Assembly: GCA_005408345.1 (NCBI GenBank)
Contig: SEMN01000336.1
Span: forward strand, 248,001 to 312,000
Reading direction: 5' to 3'
Origin: Macquaria australasica
Taxonomy: Eukaryota > Chordata > Actinopteri > Centrarchiformes > Percichthyidae
Length of the DNA stretch: 64,000 nt
The notes beneath the pieces are model-generated. The model made no database searches, was not told where the DNA came from, and was given only the letters and a program-made list of their open reading frames with translations. This document shows, one piece after another, positions 46,706 to 60,378 of this stretch (position 1 is the first letter of the stretch; the number at the start of each line of letters is the position of its first letter). The position numbers and the translations under genes were made by a program.

Positions 46706-49700
46706 AGGTTTAGGTCGAGAGACATTTATGCTCTGATTTCCAGTCCATAAACATAATTTTATTTCCAATGCAGCTTTTCCTTTTCTCAATCATTATCACA
46801 TTCTCTCTTTATCTCTTTCTTGCTGCCTCTGTTTTCTGCTTCTTTCCTTTTATTTTATGCATTTTTCTTTCTTTCTCAGCAATTTCTCATTGCGTGTGTA
46901 AAGCGTTTTTAATGACATTCTTGAGTCAGAGCAAGGTCAGGTTGGACATGTTATAAACGTGGACCCTAGGGGCCTAATGTGTTCTGGAGCAATGGTAGGA
47001 ATTTTTACAGTTTAAAAAACAGGCCCAATCGCCTTCCAAGCAGGTGGAATTTCTGCCAGTGGATGCGGCTGTTTTGCACTTGGGCTTGATTGTTGTGCTG
47101 GCTTCATCTGTCAGACATGTAAACAGATCATTAACACGTTTGTCCAGACACAAACACAAATGGTGTGCAATCATGCAGCATATACAGTACAACACATCCT
47201 TTACTGTACCCATCAGAGGGAGAACTGGTTGTTTGTTACATTGTTTTGACATCAACATCCAGAAGATTGAGTCAAACAGGGTGAAACACCATGATACCAA
47301 AAGCAAATGATCACATTTGAATAAAAATATTTTTGTTGGACAAATTGTTTATCTCAGACACTCCACTAAATTCATCATCATCTCCACCCAACTCCTAAAT
47401 CATAAACAAGGCATAAACTTGTCTTTCCCTGCCTTATTAAGCAATGGAGAAACCTGGTCACTTAGTGCAATGTTGAAGGCCAGTTCACTGGCACATAGCT
47501 TACTGTTCTAATAAACTAATGACCTAAATTGTCTTTTAAGGCCTGAAACAAGCCCGAAAAGAATCACAAAGAGTCCTAAAGAAATCCATAAAAGACCTCG
47601 ATTTGTGCTTTCCAGTTTCCAGCAATCTGCAGTATACATGAAATGAACTCCACCAATAATTATTTCAGTTGAGAAATCAGATGACATAGTACACTCCTAT
47701 ATACACATCCATATTTTAGTCATTGTTAGAGTTTGCATTTTGGTCTATAAAGGGATTCTGAGACTATGCGGTACTATGATTCCTGCAGACTCTTAAATCA
47801 CCCATGCATCCATAAAAATTCTGGACGTCAATCAAGTAGAAACTGTGCATGCGTGCGTGTGTGTGTGTGTGCATGTGCATGTTTGTCTGTGTAAAAAGTA
47901 AATCATGCAGGGTCAGACCCAGAGGTGTCTCTGGGGCGGCCTGCACCACTGTGTCACAGAGTCAGAGACGCCAAACAAGCACCTGTGTCTGGAGCTGTGC
48001 CTGTAATCTGCACACAGCTGTCGAGTCAGAAAACGGCTATACCTGCTAAAGAGGATTTTTCCCTCCTGTTTTAATTTGATCAATATGTATGTACAGTATT
48101 TAAGTCAGCTTTACACATTTGATTTTGCAACAAGTAGCTGAAAAGCCACGTGTTTACTTAATGGTTAAGTATGTAGCTTACTCACACAGGGCAGCATGTT
48201 GGGAACCATGGTGGTCTGCTTCCTTTTCTTTATGAGGTGAATTAATGAAACACACAGCAGCTCATTATGTGAGACCTTTACTACATGGGTTTAGTTCAGC
48301 AGCAGCTAGCACCTTCTTTCATTTGTACAGTATGCATGCTCTTTTACATGCCGGCAGACAATCATGTGTACACACACGGACACACAATTACACACACACA
48401 TTTGTAGCATGTTTCTTGAAAGGTTAAGTAATTATCTGCGATTAAGCAATGAGAAAGTTCACACAGTGGGAATATAATGTTACATCAATTAACCTGAACT
48501 CCCACCAAGCAATTACAACCATTCCATTTCAAGTAATTACATTAGCATCTCAGTCATTTACATTGTTCTGGTTTTAGCAGTGAGTCACCACTGCAGAATT
48601 TCCATATGTAGTACCCACAAAGCAGTGGGGTTTTACGCAGTTATGCTTGTTTAGCTAAATAAGGCAGCAACGACATTACTGTGGCTAGGCAGGCAAACGC
48701 CTTAGCTTTACAAGATCCCATCTGTGTCATTAGCATTGTAGTATATCGTATCACTACTAGTCATGCCTGAAAGCCTTATGGTAAGAGCATGACAGCATTC
48801 ATTACAGCAGTGTTAAAACCATTTGGACTGAGTGAGGGTTATTAAAAGTATGATCAGCAATAAGGGCAAACAGATCTGTCTCTCTTTGGGGTTTTATGGT
48901 GCTGCATAATCGCGCCTTGTAAACAGTTTATTTATCCTATTAAAGGTAATGAGCCACACCGAACAAAGAGCAAGGTGGGGCTGCTTTTCCAAAGCTAATC
49001 TCATAATTTGTCATTATGGAACAAGTTTATATTCACTTTTGCCTTGCGAGCCCTCATCGTCTCCCCTCATCTAAAGCCACATTCCTCCAGATGGAACCGG
49101 GTGTGTTTGAGTCTGCACTCCAAGTTCTTGTGCAACTTCAGCACAGCATCACCTGGCATATCAAAAGACACGATTTACTTCACGTTATCGTGCTCTTGAG
49201 TCGACAGGGCTTTCTGGATAAACGATAATGTCGCTGGCAGAAAAATCAGCGGTGACAAAAAAATCCATGTGATTTAGATTAGCTGGGAAAGCGCTAACTT
49301 CCCCTCTCAGCTCCGACCTGTGTTATGGTTTCCAAATTGAAACTCAAGCCCGCAGAATGTCATACAGCAGCACAATGCCGCGTGCTGCCCATGCTGTGCT
49401 CAGCATATGTGGGCAGGATTGGTTTACTAGAGTCCGATGTTTTATTTAGCATGTGTCAAAGTGGTTGTGTGTGTGTTTGTGTGTGTGTGTGCTTGTGTGT
49501 GTCTGTCATGAGGGCATGTACCTGTGTGTTTAAGGGAACATCAAGGAACACTAATCAACAGTCTATTACAAATGTGATTGATGAACTTTGGCAGACTACT
49601 GCAGCCGAAACTGCAGAGGCCACATTGCTTTTGTGTATGTATCACCGTGTGCGAGCGCATGTCTGTGTATCCTTATGTGGATGATATTTTATTCAGCAGA

Positions 49701-51380
49701 TGTCACTGCCCCTGGTCACACTCACCTGAACAAGAAGACACACAGATGCAACCTAAAACCACGGGCTTGGATGGCTCTCTTGTAATAACCCTGACATCAT
49801 TAAAAATAAAGGGTGGAACATGACAATTACCACCTATTAGAGTCTGTCTTGCTCAGCCGCACACAGTCTGCATTGAGTATTTAGCTATGGCTGCTGGTCA
49901 GAAGACCTTCTGTATAGACTGGTTTTCTTTTAAATATAATTAATTCATATAATTAGAGTTAATTTTATGAAAGTAATTTTGGAAACTGCTCTTATAAGCT
50001 TTTAAGTTATGATGTCTGGATTATAGTGTATCTCTTGAAAGGACAACTGAGTAAATATGGAGATTTTGAAGAAGCTTTTAAATTTGATTCGCTCTCCTTG
50101 CAATGACATAAATAAAATTAATTCAAGATGTAACCGGGCCATAAATGTGTTTTACAAGCACATTCTTCACCAACATGTCGACCAGCAAAATCGGAGCAGG
50201 GATCCTCCAGTGAGCCGACTTGAGAGGAGGGAGGAAGTCGTTTGGTCTGAAAGCTGTGCTCTCTGGCCAAAACGCTACTCAGAGATGAATCTCTGGGTTA
50301 CATTAGCTCTGATCTTTGTTTATCTCACCGTCCACTTCAAAACTGACTCTGATGGATGTTTGTCTCTGGATATATACCTCTCTGGGTGTGTTAGATGTCT
50401 GAGATTTTCAATTCTGCTCTTTTCTATCACCATTTTTGCCTTTCACCCGTGCACTTACTCTTTGTCTCTCGCTCTTTCTCACTCCAGCGCCACTTCCTTT
50501 CACTTTAGTTGCTTTAACTTGTATGTTTTCGCTGTTCATCTTCTGGCGAGCTCGAGGTTTCTGCTGCCAGACTATGCAACTGACACTGGAAAGCCATTAA
50601 TGCAGGCTCTCTAAGAGGTCTGTATACACCTTTCCTACCTTTCAAATGTAAACACTTTAAATGGCTCCAAGTTTATTTCCCACACAGTGGCAGGAAGTAA
50701 GCTGGAGCCAAGCGGTCTTTCGAGCAACACAGTTCCAATGAAAAGTTCCACTGTAAAAATGGTTTGTAATCAAAAGTAGCATCATCTTGAAGTTGTCCAG
50801 TGATGGTGTTTCAGTCCACTCAGAGCATGAATTCCACGTTTACGATAAGGCCAGAGCGCTTTTACCAGAGTTGGTACATGCTGAGTTACTTCTCAAAACT
50901 CCAGCATGCCTGGGATTCTGACATAGATATGACCATAGCTAAATTGTAATCAAAGGCTCTAGTTTCACCTTTGGTGTAGACAAAATATAAATCACGAGGA
51001 AGGAAACATGCACACAACCCCCTATCATCCACTTCAAGTGCATGGATATAAACCTTTGCTCCTTTTAATATGGCCAATATGGGAACATCGTTGCCAAATC
51101 TGTGTAGGCATTGACATATAGCATAATTGCGAGGGTCTAGTTATATGGTAACAGTGAGTTACCCACTCAAGATGTATGACAGCACTTATTAGGCTTTGTT
51201 TAATTGATTGCCTCAGAGAACATTCTGGCAGTGATTTTCCATGGCTGTCTACCCAACCGCAGACATCAGGAATAAGCGCCCATACTTGTGTGAGTGTGAG
51301 ACAGAGCTATAAACACATGTTAATGGCCAAAGACACCTGTTAATACTTCACTGTAGGGCCTCTTCCTCTCTCTCTCTCTT

Positions 51381-51413
<33 letters not shown>

Positions 51414-53560
51414 TACACATTCATATATCTCTCCTCTAAGCTGCCCAAATCACATCTGTGTCTGTCAGAGTGGGTGTATGTGGTGAAAGTTGGTGGTTTT
51501 CCATGTGATTATTCTTTGCGGATTATTCTTTGTGAGTCATCTCCATGTGTGTGCAAGCTCACACACACACATACACAATCCCTCCTGCAGACTGGCGATG
51601 GAGACCACCTGGTCACAATCAGTCAGGGCCAGGGGTTAAAATCATTGTGTCTTTAGAGTGGTGGAAGAGGCTCATGGAGGGATTGGCAAGGCAGGAAGGA
51701 GGATTGAGTTGGACTTGACAAAGCGTGATCCAACAACACTTACCAAGCCTGAACAACTTCAAAATGCATTCATCTGTTGGTCGAATCTACCTCTGAAACT
51801 TGTGGATGTGGTCATTGTGTCGTGACAGCTCAAATATAGAGAAATTTCTGTGGGGATACTGTAAAACAACACTTTCAAACACTCTTTTCACAGTCATAGC
51901 TCTACTTACTTTGTAGTGATGTGTTGCAAAAGAAATAGCTGTGATTGGGAAGGCATTTTATGGCTCAAAATTGGAAGGGTTTCAAAGAACTAAATGCTTC
52001 CTGTGAGAGAAATCGGGCCACGGGCAAAGGTTAACCGGGCACCAAGCTGTCTGACATATTACATCAGACCTTTAACTCAGGAAGTAACGCTAATGTCACA
52101 GACTGTTGTATCTGCTGCCATGATACACTACTGAGCCCAGGTAATCATCCGCAGCTGTCCACAAACACACACAGAGACAGGAACATATGGGATTCTTTAG
52201 GATTTTTTTTTTTTTTTTTTTGTCAAAATGAGCCAGCGGATTGACAGTGACAAGAGCAGACAGTGGAACAAAAGAAGGCCACCTTTGGGTTTGATCCAAA
52301 CAACGCTGTCAATTTCCTGCCACCTCTGGTCCGTTTCTGAGGTTAACCCCCCCCCCCCCCTTCTCTGCCGCAACGTGTCAGTCTCCAGGTAAAAGCTGGA
52401 GCTAGTCAAAGACAAAGAAAAACAAAGATGGTCTGTTTTTTTTGCTGCCCTGTGATACTGTGAGTGCTTGTAAGGCAGGACCATACGTGCCATATGGTTT
52501 TCTGCAGAGCATGGGATGTTTTTGACAGCACCTGCCTCTCACCATTCATCCCTGTCTGCACACTGAAGCAATGCTGATTAGTTGTGTAGTTTGGACCCTG
52601 ATTGTCCGAGAGTGTCTGTAGGAGTGTGTATCTGTAGACACTTAACTCTAATTGTGCTTTTTAAACAGTTTGACAGCGGACCCATCACTATGTTTTTGTT
52701 TGCCCAAGTCCCCTCAGCACTAGGTAGAGTTTCAGAAGTAGCTGGAAGTCGTTGCCTTAAAATAGCTGCCAGTCCCTGTGTTTTATCCTGCACTTACAGT
52801 ACATACTCCGCTCTGCCAGACGGAGACTCAGTGCCATCTCTGATGTGACGAAATCCATCAGTGGGATTGTCAGCTGGTTTTAATGGCCGCCTTGTCTCTG
52901 TGCCATGTCATTCTTTCCTAAAGTGTTTCTCTCGCTTTGTCTGTCTTCTGTCTCTCACTCTCCCTCTTTTTCCTCTATTTCTTCCTCTCTCTTGTAGCTC
53001 CTTTTTTTTTTTTTTTTTTAGTCAAGATGTAAAACAGAGCTGGCCCCAACGGCAACACACAAGAGGAGGTTGTTGCTACAATAAGCATTAACAAACAAAG
53101 AAATAAATGTGTGAAAGCCAAAGCTGTTCGCTGTAACCCCCCCCCCCCCCCGACATATGGCCGACACTCTGCAGACCCTCGACGTAGCGACAGGAACACC
53201 TGACATCATCAACGAGATGCAGGACATAATGCAAACAGGACATTTGTCATTCAGACACTGTTTTGTCAGGTTTATATGGGCTGAAATTCATTCACTATTT
53301 TCTTTCTTTTGGGACTACTAAATTGTTTCCCTAAAATATAGCCCCTAGTTTTTCATTGAATTAAGAAGTTTATATATGTACATGCTGAGCATACACAACA
53401 GTGTAAGACTGTTCACCCCCATTAACTGAGAAGCCAGATGTGATTGTATGAACTGGACCTGACTGACAGACATTTCTTGTGTTTTTGTTTTTCAGCTCTT
53501 GTTCCCTCTTTTTTTCCCATGTATTGTCGACTGCGATTAATTTATAGATATGTTTTCTTT
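46706..53560. other. gene-poor stretch
   Basis: No supported exon. Holds GT-rich patches (47,856-47,874; 49,469-49,505), a CT/CA microsatellite (51,362-51,414), T-runs (52,203-52,221; about 53,000-53,020) and C-runs (about 52,347-52,360; 53,137-53,150). The 185-codon frame at 50,057-50,614 lacks similarity and is probably chance. 48,480-49,320 appears free of recognised repeats and would be a reasonable place to look for conserved non-coding DNA. Confidence 0.4.
51362..51414 (+). repeat. compound CT/CA microsatellite
   Basis: CT repeats with a TTT interruption running into CA repeats. Confidence 0.95.
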
Positions 53561-53734
53561 GTGTTGTTTTTATGAATTTTATGTTTTATGATTTTAAGTT
53601 TCTTTGTACACAACACTGCCTGCAACCAGAATTTACCCATGGGGATCATAAAGTTGGAACTTCAATCTTGTATCTTGTCCATGTTTTGAGACCACAGTTA
53701 AAGACCGTGAAGCTCACTTCATCTCATCCCTCCG

Positions 53735-53860
53735 AAGGAGATTCTGGATTTGACTCCCAGTTTTGGCAAACAAAGGTGTGCTTGAGCAAGACGGAGTGAT
53801 TAATTAGCGCCTGGGGTGCTGCTGAAGAGCTGACCCTGTGCTCTGAACTCCCCAACAACG
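53735..53860 (+). mobile_element. SINE-like fragment
   Basis: Contains a decayed B-box-like GGATTTGACTCCC, then GTGCTTGAGCAAGACGGAG and CTCTGAACTCCCCAAC, phrases typical of tRNA-derived fish SINEs. It directly precedes the composite element at 53,877. A LINE-tail-like CCCATGGGGATCATAAAG lies shortly before it at 53,635. Confidence 0.5.
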
Positions 53861-53876
53861 AAATTTAAAAAAAATT

Positions 53877-56543
53877 AAAGCTGCAAGCAGTGATGAACGG
53901 GCCCTCGCACACCTGCGCGCGTTGGGGAGGGCAGTGTCCGCCGCTTCACGACGCGTCAGACCACAAAACGCGTCATTTCATGCCGTCACTAGGTGGCGCT
54001 ACGACCGTGGCCGGACATTTACACATAGACGCCTTCAGGGCGGGGGGGGGGGGGGTCATGAAACATGGGAAGTTTGGGGCCTGTAGGACAATGTACAGTG
54101 GAGTTATAAACCACTTCCTGTCTGGCGGCGAAGGAAAACATAGCACAGCGTGATTGTCTGTGTGTGTAGATGTCAGCTACAACAGACAGACAGGCAGAGG
54201 AGAGCAGAGAGAAGCTGCTGCATGTTAGAATGTAAAACGTGTCATTTCCTGCCATCAGTAGGTGGCGCTATGACTGTGGCGTAAATTAATCATACAGACG
54301 TGTTCAGGGCGGGGGGGTCATGAAACATGGGAAGTTTGGGGCCTGTAGGACAATGTACAGTGGAGTTATAAACCACTTCCTGTCTGGCGGCGAAGGAAAA
54401 CGTAGCACAGCGTGATTGTCTGTGTGTGTAGATGTCAGCTACAACAGACAGACAGGCAGAGCAGAGCAGAGGGAAGCTACTGCATGTTAGAATATAAAAC
54501 GTGTCATTTCCTGCCGTCAGTAGGTGGCGCTGTGACTGTGGCGTAAAATTATCATACAGACACCTTCAGGGCGGGGGGGTCATGACATGTGGTAAGTTTG
54601 GGGCCTGTAGGACAAAGCACAGTCCAGTTATAAACCACTTCCTGTTTGGCGGCGAAGGAAATCACGGGACAGTGTGTGTGTCTGTGTGTGTGTGTGTGTG
54701 TAGACAAGATGTCAGCTACAACAGACAGACAGGTAGAGGAGAGCAGAGAGAAGCTGCTGCATGTCAGACTGTAAAACGTGTCATTTCCTGCCGTCACTAG
54801 GTGGCGCTATGACTGTGGCGTAAAATTATTACATAAACACCTTCAGGGCGGGGGGGTCATGAAACATGGCAAGTTTGGGGCCTGTAGGACAAAGTACAGT
54901 CCAGTTATACAGCACTTCCTGTTTGGCGGCGTTCACGCCACCTCATGGGCACACCGTGTAACGAACAAAAAATCCACGAGTATCGTTTGACGGCCATCTT
55001 GTTAGGAAGGCCTGGTCCAAGTTTGAAGGCGATCTGATAAAATCTGTAGGACAAGTTCGACAAAGTATAGAGGGTCCAAAAACCATAAAATCATGAAAAA
55101 AATAGATAATATCTGACTTCCTGTTTGTTTAAGGGGGGGGGGGTCCTATGGAGTTTTTTGTGTGTGAGGGCATGATATACATGTATACCAATTTTGGTGC
55201 ATGTAGGTGAAACCTGGCGCGGGGGCCAATTTATTTGCCACTTCTAGGGGGCGCAACTGAGCCATTTGCCCCCCCCATGTGAAAATGTACATATAGACAC
55301 CTTCAGGGCGGGGGGGTCATGAAACATGGCAAGTTTGGGGCGTTTTGGACAATGTACAGTCCAGTTATAAGCCACTTCCTGTTTATGGCGAAGAAGGCGT
55401 TGTCATGGAAACGCCGTTTGATGAAAAGTCACAATCTTCACAGTGAAGCATCATGAAGGTCTTAAGTGTATCCTCACCAAGTTTGATGTGGATGTGATTA
55501 ACCTGCTAGGAGTACTGATTGAAAGTAGTGGGCGTGATACATCCTGTTGTCAACAGGTGGCGCTATGAGTGAGATGCGATATTGACCCCTACGTGTGTTC
55601 AGGGCGGGAATGTCATCAAACGTGAGGAATTTGGAAAATATCTGATCAATTTCAGCCGAGTTACAACAGTTTGATTGTTCATGATGGAACATCGAAATTC
55701 GCCGCGCCGCCGTGACCACGCCCTCTGGCGAAAAGTCAATATTATTGATTGTACAGCATCATCAACGTCTTTAGGCCTTCCTGGCCAATTTTGAGGTTGT
55801 TCTGCTCAACCCACTCTGAGATGCACGTCAGACTGTAAAACATGACATTTCCTGCCGTCACTAGGTGGCGCTGTGGGTGTGGCTGAAAATGACCATATAG
55901 ACGTGTTCAGGGCGGGGGGGTCATGACACGTGGTAACTTTGGTGCCTCTAGGACAATGTACAGTGAAGTTATAAGGCACTTCCTGTTTGGCTGCGAAACA
56001 CCTAACTTCCACGCCACCTCACGGGCAGACCGTGTAAAAAAAACAAAATCCACGAGTATCGTTTGATGGCCATCTTCTTGAGAAGCCATGGTCCAAGTTT
56101 GAAGGCGATGTGATAAAATCTGTAGGACTAGTTCGCAAAAGTATGGAGGGTCCAAAAGGCTTCCAATCATTAAAAATTGGAGATTCTATTATTAATAACT
56201 CACTTCCTGTTTGGTTAAGGGGGGGGGTCCTATGGAGTTTTTAGTGTGTGAGTGCATGATATACATGTACACAAATTTTGGTGCATGTAGGTGAAACATG
56301 GCGCGGGGGCCAATTTATTTTCCACTTATAGGGGGCGCTACTGAGCCATTTTGCCCCCCCCCCCATGTGGGAGACCTATAAAATATGTAAATTTTCACCA
56401 CTTCTGACGCATGTGCAAAATTTCATGAGTTTTCGGGCACGTTAAGGCCCTCAAAAAGGCAATTCATTTATATAAATAATAATAATAAGAATCCTTAGAA
56501 ATACAATAGGGTCCTACGCACTGGTCAGTGCTCGGGCCCTAAT
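53877..56543 (+). mobile_element. 2.7-kb composite repeat element with internal tandem units
   Basis: Starts AAAGCTGCAAGCAGTGATGA then GGGCCCTCGCAC and ends GTGCTCGGGCCCTAATAAAG, giving short imperfect inverted ends around GGGCCC. Inside, a unit of about 262-277 bases recurs in tandem; the phrase AGGTGGCGCT falls at 53,991, 54,260, 54,522, 54,799, 55,555 and 55,863, and TTCAGGGCGGGGGGGTCATG-type blocks recur with it. A second module (CACGAGTATCGTTTGACGGC onward) at 54,976-55,275 recurs at 56,052-56,365. No transposase frame is seen. This type of sequence is abundant in percomorph genomes; I cannot name its superfamily. Confidence 0.8.
53960..54935 (+). repeat. four tandem units of the composite element
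   Basis: Successive units separated by 269, 262 and 277 bases measured at AGGTGGCGCT. Each holds a CTCF-core-like motif, a poly-G run within CAGGGCGGGG, and CACTTCCTGT followed by GGCGGCG. Units 1 and 2 are the most alike, implying recent local copying. Confidence 0.85.
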
Positions 56544-58137
56544 AAAGAATAAACATCCGCATGGGTATATGTGATATTGTTTTCACATTTAAAACTACAG
56601 GTCACAAGCTTTTTGAAAGTAGTTTTCACATCCGACAGATGTGATGTTGTGCTGATATTGAGTTTGTGGGTCATCTGATAAAGTAGGTCAAGAAAGACTC
56701 CTGGTTTGTCCACGTCTCTATTGTACACTAGTCTACTTGTGCTGATGATGTCATATAAATACATGACTCACACCCGTGCATCATTATTGATCATTGCACT
56801 TCCAATTTCCATCCCTCTCTTTCACACGCAGCCATACACACACACAGAGAGGCATGTCTTATATGTGGTTTGGTTTATGGTGATGTCATTTTACAAACAT
56901 TCAGTGCTGCATGTTTGTCAAGATTGTGGAGATGAAAGCACAGGATTTTCAATCTTGTCCACAGGCAGAAAAAGCTTGACTCTGGAATTACACGCATACT
57001 GTCTTAACCTGATTGCTCTTCTTATTCTGTGCTCTTCAGCACAAACCTCAAACAGTAGCTGTCTACAGCCATGAAACTCTAACTCATGGTGAACTCTAGC
57101 TGACTGGAGAATCGAGTTACAGACTGGTCTACTGACATCTGAAGCATTGCAAAAATGTCCATTTACATATACAAATTATGAAGGTAAAATTGATGGCTAA
57201 GCATTACAGAACGCTTTGTACTATTTTGGTCTCACGTTTTATTCCCAGTTAAGATGTGGTAAAGTTTGTAAAATACAGCTTTACAGTTGGTGGACGATTG
57301 GTGAAGGGTAGTAAGGTTTTGGCATCGTGTGGTCACAGGGTGACTGAGAAGTGGTCTTGTGTGGTCCCACTGGGTTAGGTTGGAGTTAGTCAGAGGTTTA
57401 TGAATGGAGTGGAAGAGACATCTTTATGGCTCTGAGGCCCTCTCTCGCCACTAGACAACACTAAACACCGGGAGAGCTCGGTTCAGCAGACCACCGGGAG
57501 CCCCAGACCATGACGTGTATGGATTTAAATGTGTGTGTGTGCACGCATGTGTGCACGTTGCCTCCTCCATTAAGAGTAGATTCCATCTGCAGCTCACTAT
57601 ATTTTGAGAAGAATACATTTTGAAAGGGCAGCCGTTGCTGAAAAGTTAGCTGAGCTTCAAGTCCCTTTCTATGAACTCTGTAAGGGATAAAAGGATAAAG
57701 TAAATGTAATATCTTATGTCACAGAGAATCTAGCTTACAGGACTTGGTCTTTGTCTAATAAGTTTTCTATGGCAAAGAGCGAGTGGAAAAACACAGCAGC
57801 AATTACTGTGAAAGTTAAGCCTGGCCATAAACCAAGGCTGGAAATGCTTACTGCAACGTTCGGTGTAACACGGTAAGCAGCTCCATCTTCATTGCGTAGA
57901 CACAGGATATTGAAATCTCTTTGGGGTGCATAATGAAATGATTATGAAACAGTCCCCATCTTTGAGTGAAGTGATGCAGCTCTGTGTTGAGCGGAGGGTG
58001 AAGCCGTGACATCTTTTTCCAGTTAAAGAGGCTTAGAGAGCAGCCATCTAGCTCCAGTGACCTGCGTTGATTAGAGAAGTGTCTGGCACAGAGGCAGGGT
58101 GTGTCTGCCAAGCTCTAACCACCCAAGAACAGTGTTA

Positions 58138-58179
<42 letters not shown>

Positions 58180-59242
58180 GAAATCAAAACTTATTCTTTT
58201 TTAGCTGACAAGTAAAAGCTGACTTCCTGAAATAATAACTACTCCCCTAATTTTGGGAACCTAAAATGGCAACCTCAGATCGGAGAGAGTTTGGGTTCCA
58301 CATCATTTCCAGTCATTCAGGATCAATTAGGTGCTTCATTCCATTCTGCTGATGTTTCATTCACTCTACATGGGATGAGAAGCATCTTGTAAAATTTTGT
58401 GACGATAAAGACATGAGAGTTGATGAGTATTTTCTGCAGCACAAAGAAGACTGTTGTATTTAACCGCTGTGGGACATATTCCACAAATTACTCCAACTGA
58501 GCCTTTGCTGAGATGACAATTGTTTCTAAAATCAACCTGGGTCCCAAACCACTAAGCCGGTTTCCATAATTGCAGTTGGATATCTCACTCATCATCCCGC
58601 ATCTTTTCCATGACTCTTTTCATTCTTTGTTTCACCATTGCAGTGTTTTCTGCCACCCCGCCCTTCATAGTCTTCAGTGTATAGAATCCTCATGAGTGTT
58701 TGACCCTGCCTCTCCCACCCAAAGAGAAGTACATCAAATAGCTCATAAAAAAAAACCAGACAGATGTGTTTGAAGGGAGCATCTGTCCAGAGCTATCCCC
58801 ATGTCAAATGAGGTGCCAAGTACAATGAAACTCAAAGAAAGTTTCTCTCAGAGGATTGAAAAGAGAGAGAGAAAAAAAACTTTTTATCTTATCACTTGGC
58901 TTTATGTACATGAGGAGCTCTCTCCGTAGACAATTAGACACCAGTTTCCTCTCAAAAGAGTTTCCTGCACTTTGGCCCCAGATAACTGCTGCAAGAGTAG
59001 CTTTGGATGCTGCGTGAGTATTTTTTGGCCGAGTGAGCGAACATGATCCCCAGCCATCTCGAGGACACAAGAGAGAGGGAGATTTTTGGAATACAAAGAA
59101 TTGAGGCATTCAATATTACTTTGAACAGCACTTTGGACTTTTTTTGGACTGAATGATGTCTCGAGGGTCAACGTTTCAACATTTCAAATTGTTATGTTCA
59201 GACAGAAAACATTGTTCCATTCCACTTGAATACAGCTGGCTG
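56544..59242. other. intergenic, no gene seen
   Basis: Includes a CA microsatellite (58,141-58,177). No exon recognised. Frames at 56,706-57,074 and 58,804-59,109 show no domain. Confidence 0.45.
58141..58177 (+). repeat. CA microsatellite
   Basis: About 18 perfect CA units. Confidence 0.95.
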
Positions 59243-59771
59243 TTAAAGGACAATTCCAGGTTATTACATCCTGGCTCTTATTTTCATGGTTTTTCCATAA
59301 TTTCTATTGGTTATGATAACACGGTGCTCGCCAAAGTAATTGATGAAATCTGGGAAAATGGTAATATCATTACAATGAAGACCAATGGCAAAATAACAGG
59401 AATGGTCAGATGGTCAGACATTTTGTAAACAAGCCAAACCGAAAATGAGCACACCAAAAATGTTGGGAATAGTCCCTCATTACACTGTGCACACTTTTAA
59501 AAATGTACGATAGGTCAAAGTTGAATTAGGAAGCCAGTCTTTAAACTGTCATGTATTTTTACAACTGACATTTTGGATAATAATTGCAACTTCCACCTTT
59601 GTTATCTTAAAAATAAGTTTGGCTAACCTTAACTTCAAACTAAACGTCAACTTAAATATTTTTTTGTTGCATTCCCAGATTTCGGCAATTAACTTGTTCT
59701 GCACAATGTTATTAAAATCAATCGAAGTGATGGCCAAAACCATGAATTTAAGACCCAAGTTGTAGTACATC
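59243..59771. repeat. inverted pair of a dispersed repeat
   Basis: 59,243-59,360 on the plus strand (TTAAAGGACAATTCCAGG, then TCTTATTTTCATGGTTTTTC, GAAATCTGGGAA) matches the minus strand of about 59,660-59,771 (GGGTCTTAAATTCATGGTTT, GAAATCTGGGAA). The two open frames of 91 and 73 codons there are simply the two copies read in each direction. The start TTAAAGG resembles T2/Kolobok-type ends. Confidence 0.65.
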
Positions 59772-59979
59772 GCAATTAGTCATTAATACTGATTAAATAA
59801 TTGGGTCAGTATCATCCTAAAGTCGGTGTATTTTAAATTGCAAAAAGTTAATCAGGATATGACTAACTAAATAGCAAACTAATGGATCACTACTGAGGTA
59901 ATATTTGTGTTCAATGATCCTTCCCTTTTGAGAATAGTTTGATCAGTAAAGTGAAAGTAATAAAATGGGGAGAAAAATG

Positions 59980-60378
59980 AGCCTACAGCCACTCTAGTGA
60001 CTTTTGGAGGCTGTACAGTAGTGCTTGCAGCAAAATTCTCACAATGACAGTGCTATCATGCTGATGTTTAGCAGGTGTGGTTTACCATCTTAGTGTAGTG
60101 TGTTACAGCTGCTAATTAGCACTAAACCCAGCACAGCTGAGGCTGATGGAAACATTATTAGATTTGGAGGTATTTGGTCATAAAGCCAAGTATTCTTAAA
60201 CTGATGATGGTGCTAGATGAAAAGTCAGGGGATCACCAGATGTATGACTTAATTTAACTTAACTTAACATTCAATAGTTGTTGAGATATTTCAGTCTGGA
60301 CCAAAGCAGTGGACCAACCGACCGACAGACAGACCAACATTGGCATCCCTTGAGTCACACTGCTAACATGGCGTAAAA
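59980..60378 (+). repeat. dispersed repeat family A, fourth copy
   Basis: From GAGCCTACAGCCACTCTAGT to CACTGCTAACATGGCGTAAA, with an internal deletion relative to the copy at 26,887. Confidence 0.8.

Noticed and set aside
50057..50614. 185-codon plus-strand open frame
   Set aside because: No domain, no similarity I recognise, no promoter or splice context; composition like the surrounding intergenic DNA.
53960..54935. Regularly spaced direct repeats resembling an array
   Set aside because: Units are about 270 bases with no short repeat/spacer pattern, in a vertebrate genome; not a CRISPR array.
57420..57520. GC-richer segment near 57,470 that might be an exon
   Set aside because: Frames break quickly on both strands and there are no convincing splice sites.
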